From Paraburkholderia phenazinium (lineage in GTDB: Bacteria; Pseudomonadota; Gammaproteobacteria; Burkholderiales; Burkholderiaceae): 64,000 nt of DNA. The notes below the pieces were generated by a model. It saw only the letters and a program-made list of their open reading frames with translations. It was not told where the DNA came from and ran no database searches. Numbering within the stretch: position 1 is the stretch's first letter; every line of letters starts with the position of its first letter. The DNA lies in assembly GCF_900142845.1 (NCBI RefSeq), contig NZ_FSRU01000002.1, forward strand, positions 2,976,001-3,040,000, in the 5' to 3' direction. A program made the translations under genes and the position numbers. Shown in pieces: positions 1 through 9,663 of this stretch.

Positions 1-1068
1 GCCGTGCGAATCGAACGTCGTTTCGCCAATCACGCCCTTGTAGTCCGTCGTCGGCATGGCTGCCAGGATCTTTGCCGGATCCGTCGAGTTAGCACGCTTC
101 ATAGCGTCGACGATGATGTACACAGCGTCATACGTGAACGGAGCGTAGATCTGGATCGGTTGGCCAAAACGCTTTTCGTACTTGGCTTCGAACGCCTTGC
201 CGCCAGCCATCTTCTCGAGCGCCATACCGGCTTCCGAGCAGACGATGTTGTCGGTTGCGTCGCCAGCCAGGTCCGACAGCTTGTCGGTACACACGCCGTC
301 ACCCGCCAGAACCTTCGCACGCAGGCCGAGCTGCTTGGCTTGCTTAGCGAACGGGCCGCCGGTTGCGTCCATGCCGCCGTACATGATCGCGTCAGGGTTT
401 TCGCCCTTGATCTTCGTCAGAATGGCGCGGAAGTCGACAGCCTTGTCGTTAGTCGCGTCATGCGACATCACGTTCATGCCGAGCGACTTGGCGGTCTTCT
501 CGAACTCGTTTGCCAGACCCTGGCCGTAAGCCGTCGAGTCGTCGACAATCGCGACGCTCTTCACCTTCAGGTCCTTGGATGCGTAGTTAGCCAGTGCCGG
601 GCCTTGTTGCGCATCGGTCGCGACGACGCGGTACGTCGTCTTGAAGCCCTGTTGCGTATAGGCCGGGTTCGTTGCCGACGGCGAGATCTGCACGATGCCT
701 GCATCGCTATAGATCTTCGAAGCCGGAATCGAAGTGCCCGAGTTCAAGTGGCCGACCACTGCAACCACCTTATCGTCGACCAGCTTCTGCGCAACTTGCG
801 TTGCCGTACGCGGGTCAGCTGCGTCGTCTTGTGCGTCCAGTTCCAGCGTAACCTTCTGGCCGCCAATCGTCAGACCCTTGGCGTTGATCTCTTCAACTGC
901 CAGACGAGCGCCGTTTTCGTTGTCCTTACCCAGGTGAGCAATACCGCCAGTAAGCGGTGCGACGTGGCCGATCTTGACGACCTCGTCCGCCACCGCGCCC
1001 GTTGCCAACGACGCAAACAACATGGCCGCAGCGCTGATCGGCAACAGCTTTTGAATCTTGATGTTCAT
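1..1068 (-). CDS. Branched-chain amino acid ABC transporter substrate-binding protein (LivK type), 3' end cut by window
   Basis: Periplasmic binding protein of the Leu/Ile/Val family that would deliver substrate to a Liv-type ABC importer. The visible 356 residues begin with a Sec signal peptide (MNIKIQKLL, hydrophobic core, cleavage likely after GAVA near residue 27), followed by VVKIGHVAPLTGG and NGARLAVEEIN, typical of the type I periplasmic binding fold. The later segments VAIVDDSTAYGQGLANEF and DAIMYGGMDATGG also fit LivK. Start ATG at 1068 is preceded by a GGAG-type ribosome site (ACTGGAGACTTAC). The reading frame is still open at base 1, so about the last 20 residues are missing. No transporter partner is visible. 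Family call is secure; the exact ligand is not known from sequence. Confidence 0.93.
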   Translation of the reverse strand, partial: MNIKIQKLLPISAAAMLFASLATGAVADEVVKIGHVAPLTGGIAHLGKDNENGARLAVEEINAKGLTIGGQKVTLELDAQDDAADPRTATQVAQKLVDDKVVAVVGHLNSGTSIPASKIYSDAGIVQISPSATNPAYTQQGFKTTYRVVATDAQQGPALANYASKDLKVKSVAIVDDSTAYGQGLANEFEKTAKSLGMNVMSHDATNDKAVDFRAILTKIKGENPDAIMYGGMDATGGPFAKQAKQLGLRAKVLAGDGVCTDKLSDLAGDATDNIVCSEAGMALEKMAGGKAFEAKYEKRFGQPIQIYAPFTYDAVYIIVDAMKRANSTDPAKILAAMPTTDYKGVIGETTFDSHG

Positions 1069-1577
1069 GTAAGTCTCCAGTTTCGGTCCCAAAAACAACG
1101 TAATCGCCCTGTGCCCCGCTTCCTTCTCGTGTCGCTCAATCCCGTGGACGACCACGCCGGTTGCATCGTTATGCACTTGGCCAGCACGTGAACCAGTCTG
1201 TTTGTGGCAGGCGGCTATGCGTACTTGCGCGCAAGTGTAGGCTATCAAATTAATTTGTGGGATTTTTTTGAGGAAGTGGGATGAACACCAATAGCGTTTA
1301 TCCCATGAGGTTGAATGGAGAACCGGTGGCCACCCCGGAAAGCACCAGCCCATGCGGGTTTCCGCTAAGCGAGGCGAATTTTTCGGCGCGCCTGCCTAAA
1401 GGGTTTTTCGCGCATAAACCGTTAATTGGCCGAATAAGGATTGCGTGGCGGAAACAAATCCGCCACATGCGCCGCGCCGCCTCCAGCCTCGCTGCACGGC
1501 CTTTCTTTTAGTGGCAAACTGACCGCCCGCTGCGGGCATTGCCCGCCTGCACCCATAGTCATTTGAAGGAGAGCAAC
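1069..1577. other. Intergenic region between livK-type gene and dienelactone hydrolase, with two palindromes
   Basis: About 500 bases between two divergently oriented genes. It holds two perfect palindromes (1223-1236 and 1246-1257) whose centres are 22 bp apart, close to two helical turns. A 76-codon frame at 1281-1511 has a passable ribosome site but no recognisable protein character and is not called. Confidence 0.5.
1223..1257. promoter_or_regulatory. Paired palindromes, possible operators upstream of the livK-type gene
   Basis: ACTTGCGCGCAAGT (1223-1236) and CAAATTAATTTG (1246-1257) are each perfectly self-complementary. They lie about 155-190 bases upstream of the livK-type start. Palindromes this exact are typical of dimeric regulator sites, but no regulator is encoded nearby, so the role is an inference. 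Confidence 0.35.
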
Positions 1578-2276
1578 GTGAGCGTGACTTCCCGATGGAT
1601 CGACATTCCGGCCGGCAATGAAAGCTTCCAGGGCTATCTCGCGCTGCCCAAAGGCGGCAAGGGTCCGGCCGTCATCATCATTCAGGAAATCTTCGGCGTG
1701 AACAGCCATATCCGCGCGGTCGCCGACCAGTACGCGCAAGATGGCTACGTGGCGCTCGCGCCGGACATCTTCTGGCGCACCCAGCCGCGCGTCGAGCTGA
1801 CCTATGCCGGCGCCGACCGCGACAAGGGCATCGAAATCCTGCAGAAGACCGACGTGGGTCTTGCCGTGGCCGACATCGGCGCCACCGCCGCTGCGCTGCG
1901 CGCCCTGCCGGAAGTCACCGGCAAGGTGGCGGCAATCGGCTACTGCTTCGGCGGCCGCCTTGCCTACCTGACCGCCGCGCAAAACACGATCGACCTCGGC
2001 GTGAGCTACTACGGCGGCGGCATCCAGAACCTGCTCGACGAAGCAGCGAAGATCAAGGTGCCGATGCAGTTCCACTACGGCGAACTCGATCACGGCATTC
2101 CGCTGGAAGCGGTGGGACAGGTGCAGGAACGTTTCGCCGGTCGCGGCGACGCGGAATTCCACATCTATGCGAATGCCGATCACGGCTTCAACTGCACCGA
2201 CCGTGCGTCGTACAACCAGCATGCCGCCGCGCTCGCACACGGCCGTACGCTGACGTTCCTCGGCGAGCGTCTCTAA
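1578..2276 (+). CDS. Dienelactone hydrolase family protein
   Basis: Alpha/beta hydrolase of the dienelactone hydrolase family (232 aa), a cytoplasmic enzyme class that opens lactones such as dienelactone in chloroaromatic breakdown; many chromosomal members have unknown substrates. The Cys-Asp-His triad is visible and falls at Cys123 (in GYCFGG), Asp171 (GELDHG) and His202 (ADHGFNC), the same numbering as the classical enzyme. The GTG start at 1578 was chosen because AAGGAG lies just upstream; the frame extends back to 1539 but that stretch has no protein character. An amidase follows 36 bases downstream on the same strand, so the two may be cotranscribed. Actual substrate unknown. Confidence 0.9.
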   Translation: MSVTSRWIDIPAGNESFQGYLALPKGGKGPAVIIIQEIFGVNSHIRAVADQYAQDGYVALAPDIFWRTQPRVELTYAGADRDKGIEILQKTDVGLAVADIGATAAALRALPEVTGKVAAIGYCFGGRLAYLTAAQNTIDLGVSYYGGGIQNLLDEAAKIKVPMQFHYGELDHGIPLEAVGQVQERFAGRGDAEFHIYANADHGFNCTDRASYNQHAAALAHGRTLTFLGERL

Positions 2277-2312
2277 GTCAGTTACGCTAGCGATACGCGA
2301 GGCTCATCCGGC

Positions 2313-3806
2313 GTGCTATCCGACTACCTGGCCCATGACGCAATCGGCCTCGCCACGCTGGTCCGCACCCGCGAAGCCAGCGCGCGCGAATTGCTCGACA
2401 TCGCGATCGCGCGCGCCGAAGCAGCCAATCCCGCCATCAATGCCATCGTCCTCAAGGACTACGACGCGGCACGCCAACGCGCGTCACGCAGCGATGCTGC
2501 GCGGACGCCCGGCGACGGCCCGTTCGCAGGCGTGCCCTATCTGATCAAGGATCTGGGTGCGCCGGTTGCGGGTTTACGGATGTCGATGGGCAGCCGCCAC
2601 TACCGCCACTTCGTGCCCACCGAAGACGCGCCGGTCGTCGCCCTGGCGCGCGCCGCCGGCCTCAATATCTTCGCCAAGACAAGTACCTCGGAACTGGGCC
2701 AGATGCCCTACACCGAGCCTGAACTGTTCGGCCCGTGCCGCAATCCGTGGAGCCTCGACCACACGCCAGGCGGCTCGAGCGGCGGTGCCGGAGCCGCGGT
2801 CGCCGCCGGCATCGTGCCGCTCGCGCATGCTTCCGACGGCGGCGGCTCGATCCGCATCCCCGCCTCCTGCTGCGGTCTGTTCGGCCTCAAGCCATCGCGT
2901 GGACGCGTTCCGGGTCTCTACGCTCCCAGCGCCGGCGAGCTAGGCGTCGATCATGCCGTCTCGCGCAGCGTGCGCGACAGCGCCCTGCTGCTCGATTTCA
3001 TGACCGGACACACGCAGCATCAAGCCGTGGGCGCACCCGGCACGTTTCTCGGCGCGCTCAGCGAACCATGCGCGCCGCTGGCGATTGCCTACGTGACGGA
3101 CCCGATGCTCGCGCCCACGCTGTCCGCCGATGCTCGCGCCGCGCTCGACGACGCGGCGCAGCTCGCGGCATCGCTCGGACATCATGTCGAACCGGTCACG
3201 CTCGGCATCGACTTCGAAGCGGTGCGCCATGCCTTCCTGATGCTGTGTTCGGTGACAACGCGCGACATGGTGCTGAACGCCGAGCGCATCACCGGCCGCA
3301 AGCCCTCGCGCGACGAGTTCGAAATTGCGACGTGGGCGATGGCGCAAATCGGCCGCAAACTCGGCGAACGTGCGTTGCCCGCCGCCCTCGAGGAACAACG
3401 CCGCATCACCGTCAAGCTCACCGATCTGCTGTCGCGCTACGACGTGATCCTGTGCGCGACGCTGGCCTCTGCGCCGATCAAGATCGGCGAGATGCAGCCG
3501 ACCCAGAGCGAGCGCATGCAGATGCGCGCGGTCACCGCGATGCCGATCGAACCGCTGTTGCGAAAGATGCTGGCGGAAGCCGCCGACAAGGCATTCGCCT
3601 GGGCCGGTTGCACGGAGGTGTTCAATCTGAGCGGACAGCCGGCGATGTCGGTGCCGCTGTACTGGAATGCACGCGGCCTGCCGGTGGGCGTGCAGTTCGC
3701 GGCCCGCGAGGGCGGCGAGGCCACATTGTTGCGGCTCGCTGCGCAACTGGAAGCGGCGCGTCCCTGGTTCTCCAGAAGACCGCCCTTGATGCCGGCGCGC
3801 TTCTGA
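2313..3806 (+). CDS. Amidase (amidase signature family)
   Basis: Hydrolase of carboxamides, 497 aa, cytoplasmic (no signal peptide). The amidase-signature Ser-cisSer-Lys triad can be placed at Lys79 (LIKDLG), Ser155 (in GGSSGGAG) and Ser179 (in [10 protein letters not shown]), with the usual 24-residue gap between the two serines and the glycine-rich signature around them. Later motifs [12 protein letters not shown] and [12 protein letters not shown] are also typical. Translation starts at GTG 2313; no strong ribosome site is seen, so an internal start remains possible. The substrate cannot be told from sequence; gatA is unlikely because no gatB or gatC neighbour is present. Confidence 0.9.
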   Translation: MLSDYLAHDAIGLATLVRTREASARELLDIAIARAEAANPAINAIVLKDYDAARQRASRSDAARTPGDGPFAGVPYLIKDLGAPVAGLRMSMGSRHYRHFVPTEDAPVVALARAAGLNIFAKTSTSELGQMPYTEPELFGPCRNPWSLDHTPGGSSGGAGAAVAAGIVPLAHASDGGGSIRIPASCCGLFGLKPSRGRVPGLYAPSAGELGVDHAVSRSVRDSALLLDFMTGHTQHQAVGAPGTFLGALSEPCAPLAIAYVTDPMLAPTLSADARAALDDAAQLAASLGHHVEPVTLGIDFEAVRHAFLMLCSVTTRDMVLNAERITGRKPSRDEFEIATWAMAQIGRKLGERALPAALEEQRRITVKLTDLLSRYDVILCATLASAPIKIGEMQPTQSERMQMRAVTAMPIEPLLRKMLAEAADKAFAWAGCTEVFNLSGQPAMSVPLYWNARGLPVGVQFAAREGGEATLLRLAAQLEAARPWFSRRPPLMPARF

Positions 3807-3836
3807 ACGCAGCACGCGCCAAAGCGTGCGCTCAGC

Positions 3837-5126
3837 TCAGGCGTGTTTGCGGCGCGCGTCGAGATCGGCGTGACGCATGCCGGGAATACAGGCGAGCGCG
3901 ACGGTCGATAGCGCGAGTCCAGCCATCACGTAGTAGATAGGCGCGAGCGGCGAGCCGGTAGTTTTGGTGAGCCAGGTAACGATGAACTGACCAAAGCCGC
4001 CGAACACCATCACCGCAATGTTGTATGCGAGCGAGAGTCCCGTAGAGCGCACGTTGGCCGGAAACAGCTCGGCAATCAGCGCACCGAATGGACCGTAGTA
4101 GCCGGACAGCGTGATCGAGAGAAGGGCCTGCACCAGAATCAGTTTGGACACACTCGGTGCCGCCGCAAGCCACGAGAACAGCGGATAGATGATCGCGAGG
4201 GTCAGCACCAGCGACCACATCGACAGTCCCTTACGGCCGATGCGGTCCGACCATGCACCGGTCAGCGGCGAGAGCACCATCAGCAGCAGGTTGCCGGCAA
4301 TCACCGCATAGAACGACTGCGCATACGGCAGCTTCAGTTGCTTCACTGCGAAGGTGGGCAGATAGCTGATCAATACGTAAATGGTGACCGTCAAGGCGAT
4401 GACGGTGCCCAGTCCGCACACCACTTCGCGACTATGGTTCGTGAACACTTCACGCAGCGTCGCGCGACGGGCGGTCTGTTGGGCATGCAAAAACGCTTCG
4501 GAATCAGCAAGGTGGCGGCGGATATAAAAGCCGATCGGGCCGATTACGAGCCCAAGCACGAAGGGCACGCGCCAGCCCCACGACTTGAGAGCTTCCGGCG
4601 ACAGTCCATGCGTAATCAGTGCGCCCACCACCGCGCCGAGCAGCAAGGCGGCCGCCTGGCTCGCCATCTGCCAACTGCCGTAAAAGCCGCGCTTCGAGAA
4701 CGGTGCGGCTTCGATCAGGAGTGCAGTTGAACTGCCGAATTCGCCGCCGGCCGAGAAGCCCTGCAGCAGACGGCCGAACACGATCATCAGCGGCGCGCCG
4801 ATGCCGATGGCGGAATACGGCGGCGCAATCGCCAGCAGCAGGATGCCGAGGGTCATCAGCGCAATCACCAGCGACAAGGCCGCCTTGCGTCCCGCACGAT
4901 CCGCGTAAAGTCCCAGCACGATGCCGCCGACCGGCCGCATGACGAACGCGACACCGAAACTGGCGGTGGTGAGAAGCAGCGACGAATAATCGCTGCTGGT
5001 GGGGAAGAAGAGCCCGGCGATCACCACGGTCATCAGACCGAATACGGTGAAGTCGTACCACTCGAGCGCGTTGCCGATAACCGCTGCTGTCACCGCTCGC
5101 GTGTTGAGGCTCCTGGATGCCGCCAT
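3837..5126 (-). CDS. MFS transporter, metabolite:H+ symporter (MHS) family
   Basis: Twelve-helix inner-membrane transporter of 429 aa. The N-terminal motif GNALEWYDFTVFG marks the MHS branch (citrate, alpha-ketoglutarate, proline/betaine and shikimate type symporters), and DRAGRKAAL and SDRIGRKGLS are the two MFS loop motifs. ATG 5126 (MAASRSL) was chosen because GGAGATTCTG precedes it; the open frame runs back to 5255 without membrane or family character. It is convergent with the amidase (30-base gap). Likely substrate is a carboxylate or small organic acid, but this is inference only. Confidence 0.88.
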   Translation of the reverse strand: MAASRSLNTRAVTAAVIGNALEWYDFTVFGLMTVVIAGLFFPTSSDYSSLLLTTASFGVAFVMRPVGGIVLGLYADRAGRKAALSLVIALMTLGILLLAIAPPYSAIGIGAPLMIVFGRLLQGFSAGGEFGSSTALLIEAAPFSKRGFYGSWQMASQAAALLLGAVVGALITHGLSPEALKSWGWRVPFVLGLVIGPIGFYIRRHLADSEAFLHAQQTARRATLREVFTNHSREVVCGLGTVIALTVTIYVLISYLPTFAVKQLKLPYAQSFYAVIAGNLLLMVLSPLTGAWSDRIGRKGLSMWSLVLTLAIIYPLFSWLAAAPSVSKLILVQALLSITLSGYYGPFGALIAELFPANVRSTGLSLAYNIAVMVFGGFGQFIVTWLTKTTGSPLAPIYYVMAGLALSTVALACIPGMRHADLDARRKHA

Positions 5127-5370
5127 CAGAATCTCCAGCCTTCGAAAAGTATCGCGCGCGGTGTTGAAGATGGGCCGCTCGACGCAACGACGCGCTGCTG
5201 CCATGCCAAATGCATTGCGAGTGTAAAGATCGCTGTAACGGTTTTCAAGCTGCAAAAAGGCGCCGGCCGCTCGCTGCGGCCGGCGCCTTCATCCATCAGC
5301 GGGAGAACCGTGCCGTCATGCTGCAGCGCGTTTCGCGCGACAGGTCCGACACGCGGCCCTCAACGGCATC

Positions 5371-5682
5371 TCATGCCTTCTTGTTGTATGCACTGCACCA
5401 ACCCTTGGCCGACACCTGCTTGCCGCCGAACATCGGGCAGCCGCCCCACGGATCGGCGGCCTTGCCCTGATAGAAGCTGCAGTTGCCGCAGTCCTGGCCG
5501 GCGGCGTACTTGGCGTATTTGGCCTTGTCGACCTGGGCGGCGTCCTGCTTGTAGCCGAGCGCCTGAGCGGTCGGATCGGCTTCGGTGACTTTGGGAGCGT
5601 CGGCAAAGGCCTGGCGCGACAATGCAAGCGTCGACGCGACGCCGATGCTCGTAATCAGGAAACTACGACGGGATGACTTCAT
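5371..5682 (-). CDS. High-potential iron-sulfur protein (HiPIP)
   Basis: Small periplasmic electron carrier with one [4Fe-4S] cluster, 103 aa. A twin-arginine signal (SSRRSFLIT, cleavage near AFA-DAP) starts the protein. The four cluster cysteines are Cys65, Cys68 (CGNC), Cys82 (GGCPMF) and Cys96 (KGWCSAY), matching the HiPIP spacing. Members shuttle electrons from cytochrome bc1 to terminal oxidases or photosynthetic centres; in Burkholderia the partner is usually unknown. It stands alone between the MHS transporter and an FAD oxidoreductase. Confidence 0.93.
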   Translation of the reverse strand: MKSSRRSFLITSIGVASTLALSRQAFADAPKVTEADPTAQALGYKQDAAQVDKAKYAKYAAGQDCGNCSFYQGKAADPWGGCPMFGGKQVSAKGWCSAYNKKA

Positions 5683-5880
5683 GGGGACTCACTCCATTTT
5701 GTATTGGGCTCAACGCCGTTCTGACGACAGCGGTCCTCAAGCATAGCAATGAAGCCCCCACGCGTGACGGCTCAAATGATAGAGATAAGCGAATGGGTAG
5801 TTCGGCGCATGACCGTGTCATAGGCGCTGCCCGCGCCGACTGCGCGTGTTGCGCGCTCCGGGCCGCAGGCCGCGATCGGT

Positions 5881-6987
5881 TCAGGTGCGGCCCACCAGTT
5901 CGCAGACGCGCTGCGCGATCGCCAGACACGCGGTTAGCCCCGGCGATTCGATCCCGAACAGGTTGACGAGGCCACGCACGCCGTGTGCAGCGGGGCCCTG
6001 AATCACGAAGTCGGCGGCGGGTTCGCCCGGACCGGAGAGCTTGGGACGAATGCCGGCATAGGCCGGTTGCAAGGCGCCGTCGGGCAGCGCGGGCCAGTAG
6101 GCGCGAATCGCCGCATAGAAGGAATCCGCCCGATGCGGATCGACGTCGTAGTTGATCGCGTCGACCCATTCGACGTCCGGACCGAAACGCGCCTGGCCGC
6201 CGAGATCGATGGTCAGATGCACGCCGAGACCCGCCTCGTTCGGCATCGGATAGATCAGGCGGCTAAACGGCGCGCGCCCCGAGATGCTGAAGTAGTTGCC
6301 GCGCGCCAGATAGAGCGGCGGCACATGGCGGGCATCGAGTCCTCGAATCTGCCGGGCCAGCGCATTGGCCTGCAGCCCCGCACTGTTGATCACGCACGCC
6401 GCGCTGATCGTCGTGGGCGCCGCGCCGCCTACCTTCACGACGAAGCGTCCGTTGCTCGACGTGATCGCTTCGACCGGCGCGTGGAACGCGCACACTGCGC
6501 CATCGCGTTCGGCGTCGCCCTGAATCGCCAGCATCAGTTGATGACTGTCGACAATGCCGGTGCGCGGCGAGAACACCGCCTCGACGCATTCGAGCGCCGG
6601 CTCCAGCGCCTGCGCCTCAGCGCCGCCAATGCGCATCAGGTCGAGCACGCCGTTTTCCTTGCCGCGCGCCATGATGCTTTCGAGCTGCGGAATCTGGTTG
6701 CGCGAAGTGGCCACGAGCAGCTTGCCGCAACGCGAATGCGGCACGCCGTGTTGCTCGCAGTACTCGTACAGCATCTCGCGGCCGCGCACGCAGAGTGCTG
6801 CCTTCACCGAGCCGCGCGGATAGTAGATGCCCGCGTGAATCACTTCGCTATTGCGCGAGCTGGTGCCTACGCCGATGGCTTCGGCCGCCTCCAGCACGAT
6901 CACTTCGTGGCCGCGCGCCGCGAGAGCACGCGCCACCGCCAGGCCCACGACACCGGCGCCAATCACTACACACTCGATCTGATCCAT
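5881..6987 (-). CDS. FAD-dependent oxidoreductase, L-2-hydroxyglutarate oxidase-like
   Basis: DAO-type flavoprotein of 368 aa. The dinucleotide-binding motif GAGVVG is at residues 10-15, followed by the acidic end of the second strand (VIVLEAAE) and the family signature [15 protein letters not shown], which is strongly characteristic of the LhgO / L-2-hydroxyglutarate dehydrogenase group. The C-terminal [14 protein letters not shown] closes the FAD site. It probably oxidises L-2-hydroxyglutarate or a related 2-hydroxyacid. Single gene; the closest neighbours are not functionally linked. Substrate assignment is from family resemblance. Confidence 0.85.
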   Translation of the reverse strand: MDQIECVVIGAGVVGLAVARALAARGHEVIVLEAAEAIGVGTSSRNSEVIHAGIYYPRGSVKAALCVRGREMLYEYCEQHGVPHSRCGKLLVATSRNQIPQLESIMARGKENGVLDLMRIGGAEAQALEPALECVEAVFSPRTGIVDSHQLMLAIQGDAERDGAVCAFHAPVEAITSSNGRFVVKVGGAAPTTISAACVINSAGLQANALARQIRGLDARHVPPLYLARGNYFSISGRAPFSRLIYPMPNEAGLGVHLTIDLGGQARFGPDVEWVDAINYDVDPHRADSFYAAIRAYWPALPDGALQPAYAGIRPKLSGPGEPAADFVIQGPAAHGVRGLVNLFGIESPGLTACLAIAQRVCELVGRT

Positions 6988-7135
6988 GTCCCTTGACGCG
7001 GCCTACCGCACCGCGCGCTGCCTCGTCCACCTGATGAAGATGAAGACAGGATGTGGCCGTTTGATAAGGCTCGCCGCTCGCTGCCGAACGCATCCTGCAC
7101 ACATGACAAAATTGTACGGTGCGGTACAGAAACGA

Positions 7136-7164
7136 ATGCCCGCAGTCGCGACGACTGCGGGCAT
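7136..7164 (-). terminator. Long perfect hairpin, probable terminator of the DUF4148 gene
   Basis: ATGCCCGCAGTCG and its exact complement (13-bp arms) flank a 3-base centre. It lies 130 bases beyond the DUF4148 gene stop on the minus strand; the following T stretch is broken (TCGTTTCTG), so termination strength is uncertain. Confidence 0.5.
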
Positions 7165-7293
7165 CGGATCGGGAACCAGCCCTGATTCTGCGTGTTGATT
7201 CTGTGTGCCGCACGGCTTCAGTGTACGCCGTCGAGGGACGAGGCGCTCGCTTGATACGAGCAGACGGCGGGTTCAGGTGGTTTTTACGGCGCC

Positions 7294-7602
7294 TCAGTTC
7301 TGCACGGCGGCGCGATTGAGCGAGGCATCGCGCTCGGCACTGGTTCGCACCGTATTGATCTGCACACGCGGCACGGTATAGCCGCCGGTGGCGAACTGTG
7401 CGGGATATGCGGGCGCGTTCGGATTCATGCTCAGTTCGCCGTCGGCGCGCGCCTGCGCCAGTTCGGCCCGAACCTCGGCACGGGTCTTCGGGGCATTGTT
7501 CGCAGCGGCGGTGTCCTCGCCGGCGAAGGCGGGCACCGCAACGGCGGCGGAAATCAGCAAGGCAGCGAAGGGAGCAAAGCGAGCAAAGGGGGCGAGTTTC
7601 AT
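7294..7602 (-). CDS. DUF4148 domain exported protein
   Basis: Small exported protein, 102 aa, of a type abundant in Burkholderiales and of unknown function. It has a Sec signal peptide (MKLAPFARF, hydrophobic stretch, AFA-GED) and the DUF4148 core KTRAEVRAELAQARADGEL. ATG 7602 was chosen because it opens the signal peptide; the frame continues upstream to 7821 over sequence that includes the neighbouring terminator. DUF4148 proteins are often stress-induced or cell-envelope associated, but nothing here shows that directly. Confidence 0.85.
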   Translation of the reverse strand: MKLAPFARFAPFAALLISAAVAVPAFAGEDTAAANNAPKTRAEVRAELAQARADGELSMNPNAPAYPAQFATGGYTVPRVQINTVRTSAERDASLNRAAVQN

Positions 7603-7818
7603 GATGGGTTCCAGATTCGTCAGTACCGTTGAATCGACTGAGATGCCGCGCCGCCGTTTGCGCACCGCTGCATGTCGGGACAACCCAGTGTAGGCCACGA
7701 CTATCAAAAATTTATTCTGATTGGGCCAATTAACAGTTACATCCAGGACAACAATCGTGGCGCCCGTGTGGTCGATTGCGCTCAGGATGGGCACGCCGCG
7801 CGCGGTCCCTCCGACCAA

Positions 7819-7843
7819 CAAAAAACCGCCCGAAGGCGGTTGT
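7819..7843 (-). terminator. Rho-independent terminator of the AAA+ ATPase gene
   Basis: On the minus strand AACCGCC-TTCG-GGCGGTT is followed by a run of T (the complementary strand shows CAAAAAACCGCC). It lies 25 bases after the ATPase stop codon. Confidence 0.85.
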
Positions 7844-7867
7844 TCGCGGTGGAGCGGTGAGCCTCGC

Positions 7868-8845
7868 TCAAAAGCCGATCGGTTTGCGGCGGTTGCCGTA
7901 GTCGAGCCGGATATCGTCCGCGCCGATCCAGTCGCGGCCGTCGATCCGTGCCGCCCCGAAGCCGTTCAGAATCGCGCGGCGCATTTCCCGCGGCGAGGCA
8001 TGTTTCAACGCATCGAGCGCGGCATCGCCCAGTTCGCCGGGAAAGCGCAATCCCCAGCCATGGGCCGTGCGGATTTCATCGTAGATGGATTGGGCGATGC
8101 GCCGCGCACCGTCGCGATCCGGCGGCGGGATCTCGTAGACGTTCATGCGGTTGAGGATCGGCTCGGGGATCGAGCGCTCGTCGTTGGCCGTCGCGATCCA
8201 GATGACGTGACCCGCGTTGATCGGGATCTCGGCGAATTCATCGATGAAGGTTTGCGCCGTGTCGTGCTCCAGCAGCGCATACAGCGCGCCGAGCGGATCG
8301 TATTGCGAGTCGCCGGTGGCCTTGTCGATTTCGTCGACGGCAATCACGGGGTTCGCGTAGCTGCCATGCACGAGTGCATCGAAGACCTTGCCGGGCTTGG
8401 CGTTCTTCCATTGCGACGACGCCCCCGAGAGAATCCAGCCCGCCGTCAGCGAACTCATCGCCACGTAGTGATACGACGTGCCCAGAAGCCGCGCGAGCTG
8501 CTTCGCAAAATGCGTCTTGCCGATGCCAGGGTCGCCGAGCAGCAGGATCGGCATCAGTTCCAGCCGATCCTCGGTCTCGAGGCACAGCGCGACCTGCTTG
8601 CGCACGTCGTCGAGCGGTTCGCTGAAGTTGGGCAGCGCCTCGACCAGATCGTCGATAGAGGGCATCCGGTTCGGCTTCACGCAGAAGCGCAGATTGCCGA
8701 TCTTCAGCATCTTTTCGTAGGTAGTGCGCAGCGCGTCGTTGGCGCCGTCGCCGAGATCGTTCAGCGCGGTTTCAACCCGCTCGAGGTCATAGACCTTGCT
8801 GAACGACGCCACCGCGATTTCCTGTTTGACCATTGCTGTTGTCAT
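7868..8845 (-). CDS. AAA+ ATPase, Lon-like ATPase module without protease domain
   Basis: Cytoplasmic ATPase of 325 aa. Walker A GDPGIGKT is at residues 104-111, Walker B IAVDEID at about 168-174, and a sensor-1 like ATAND follows. The sequence from LMPILLLGDPGIGKT onward resembles the ATPase core of Lon, but there is no Lon protease domain and no LAN substrate domain, so it is a stand-alone ATPase. It has its own terminator and no operon partner. Function unknown; a chaperone or regulator role is guesswork. Confidence 0.8.
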   Translation of the reverse strand: MTTAMVKQEIAVASFSKVYDLERVETALNDLGDGANDALRTTYEKMLKIGNLRFCVKPNRMPSIDDLVEALPNFSEPLDDVRKQVALCLETEDRLELMPILLLGDPGIGKTHFAKQLARLLGTSYHYVAMSSLTAGWILSGASSQWKNAKPGKVFDALVHGSYANPVIAVDEIDKATGDSQYDPLGALYALLEHDTAQTFIDEFAEIPINAGHVIWIATANDERSIPEPILNRMNVYEIPPPDRDGARRIAQSIYDEIRTAHGWGLRFPGELGDAALDALKHASPREMRRAILNGFGAARIDGRDWIGADDIRLDYGNRRKPIGF

Positions 8846-9143
8846 AGCTCACCCCGTCGTGCTGGTCTTGCCGCTACGGCACCGGTGAGGCGCCGTTTCA
8901 AGTCCAGTGTAACGAGGCCATATTCGTGCGCAAGCCAGCAGCCATGCGGGTCTGCTGCTAACACGCGCAGTGGGCTATCGGCACAGCCTGGTTGAATGGG
9001 CCGAACTCATCCTCATCTGATACGAAACGCATTGTTGCTGAACCCGGTCCCGACATTCGTGTCAGAAAGACGTTATGCCCATCAGGCGTAAGATGGGCGC
9101 CTGTCACCCAGCCGGACACAGCGCTCCCGGAGAGCCGTCAACC

Positions 9144-9635
9144 ATGTGGAAATCCAGTCTCGTCGCCGTGCTGTTCGGCACATCGTTATTCGCTCAGGCC
9201 CAGCAACCGGCCGACCAGCAGGTCGTGCAGTGGCAGTTGCAGGTGATGCGCGACGGCCAGCAGATCGATGCGTTCGAGGGTGAGACGACGGTCGGCCAGG
9301 CGCGCACCGACACGCATCATCAGGTGGTGCAGCACAACGTCGGCTGCAAGGATGCGCCCGCCGGCAGTATCGATCTGACGCGCACGCTCACGGTCTCGCC
9401 GATCCAGGCCGACGCGAATCAGGTCACGCTCGCCATCGACGCGCAGGAAACCCTTGAAGATGACAGCGCCCAGAAAACCGATACCGGTTGCAAGCTGCCG
9501 CCGCAGCCGCGCCAGGTGAGCGCCAATCATCCGGGTCTGCAAGTGGCTGCCGGCCAATGGGCCACCTGGCAGATCGTCGACAAGAATCCGAACCTGGTGT
9601 ACCGAATCCGTGCGAGCCTTGCCCATCACTCCTGA
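9144..9635 (+). CDS. Exported hypothetical protein
   Basis: 163-aa protein beginning with a Sec signal peptide (MWKSSLVAVLFGTSLFAQA, cleavage before QQPAD). The mature part has two cysteines (VGCKDAP and DTGCKLP) that could form a disulfide, and no recognisable domain. ATG 9144 was chosen because the signal peptide begins there; the frame extends to 9075 without such features. It is followed at once, with a possible small overlap, by the EEP-family gene. Function not known. Confidence 0.75.
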   Translation: MWKSSLVAVLFGTSLFAQAQQPADQQVVQWQLQVMRDGQQIDAFEGETTVGQARTDTHHQVVQHNVGCKDAPAGSIDLTRTLTVSPIQADANQVTLAIDAQETLEDDSAQKTDTGCKLPPQPRQVSANHPGLQVAAGQWATWQIVDKNPNLVYRIRASLAHHS

Positions 9636-9663
9636 TATCAACGAACACCGTGGACCACGCGGT

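Noticed and set aside
4..1191. Plus-strand reading frame of 395 codons across the livK-type gene
   Set aside because: It is the complementary frame of the real minus-strand gene, which has a signal peptide, family motifs and a ribosome site; the plus frame has none.
1281..1511. 76-codon frame with a GAGGAAG ribosome-site-like stretch
   Set aside because: No protein family character and no conserved-looking composition; kept only as part of the intergenic note.
7113..7128. TGTAC / GTACA dyad upstream of the FAD oxidoreductase gene
   Set aside because: Five-base arms only; frequent by chance, and no regulator is nearby.
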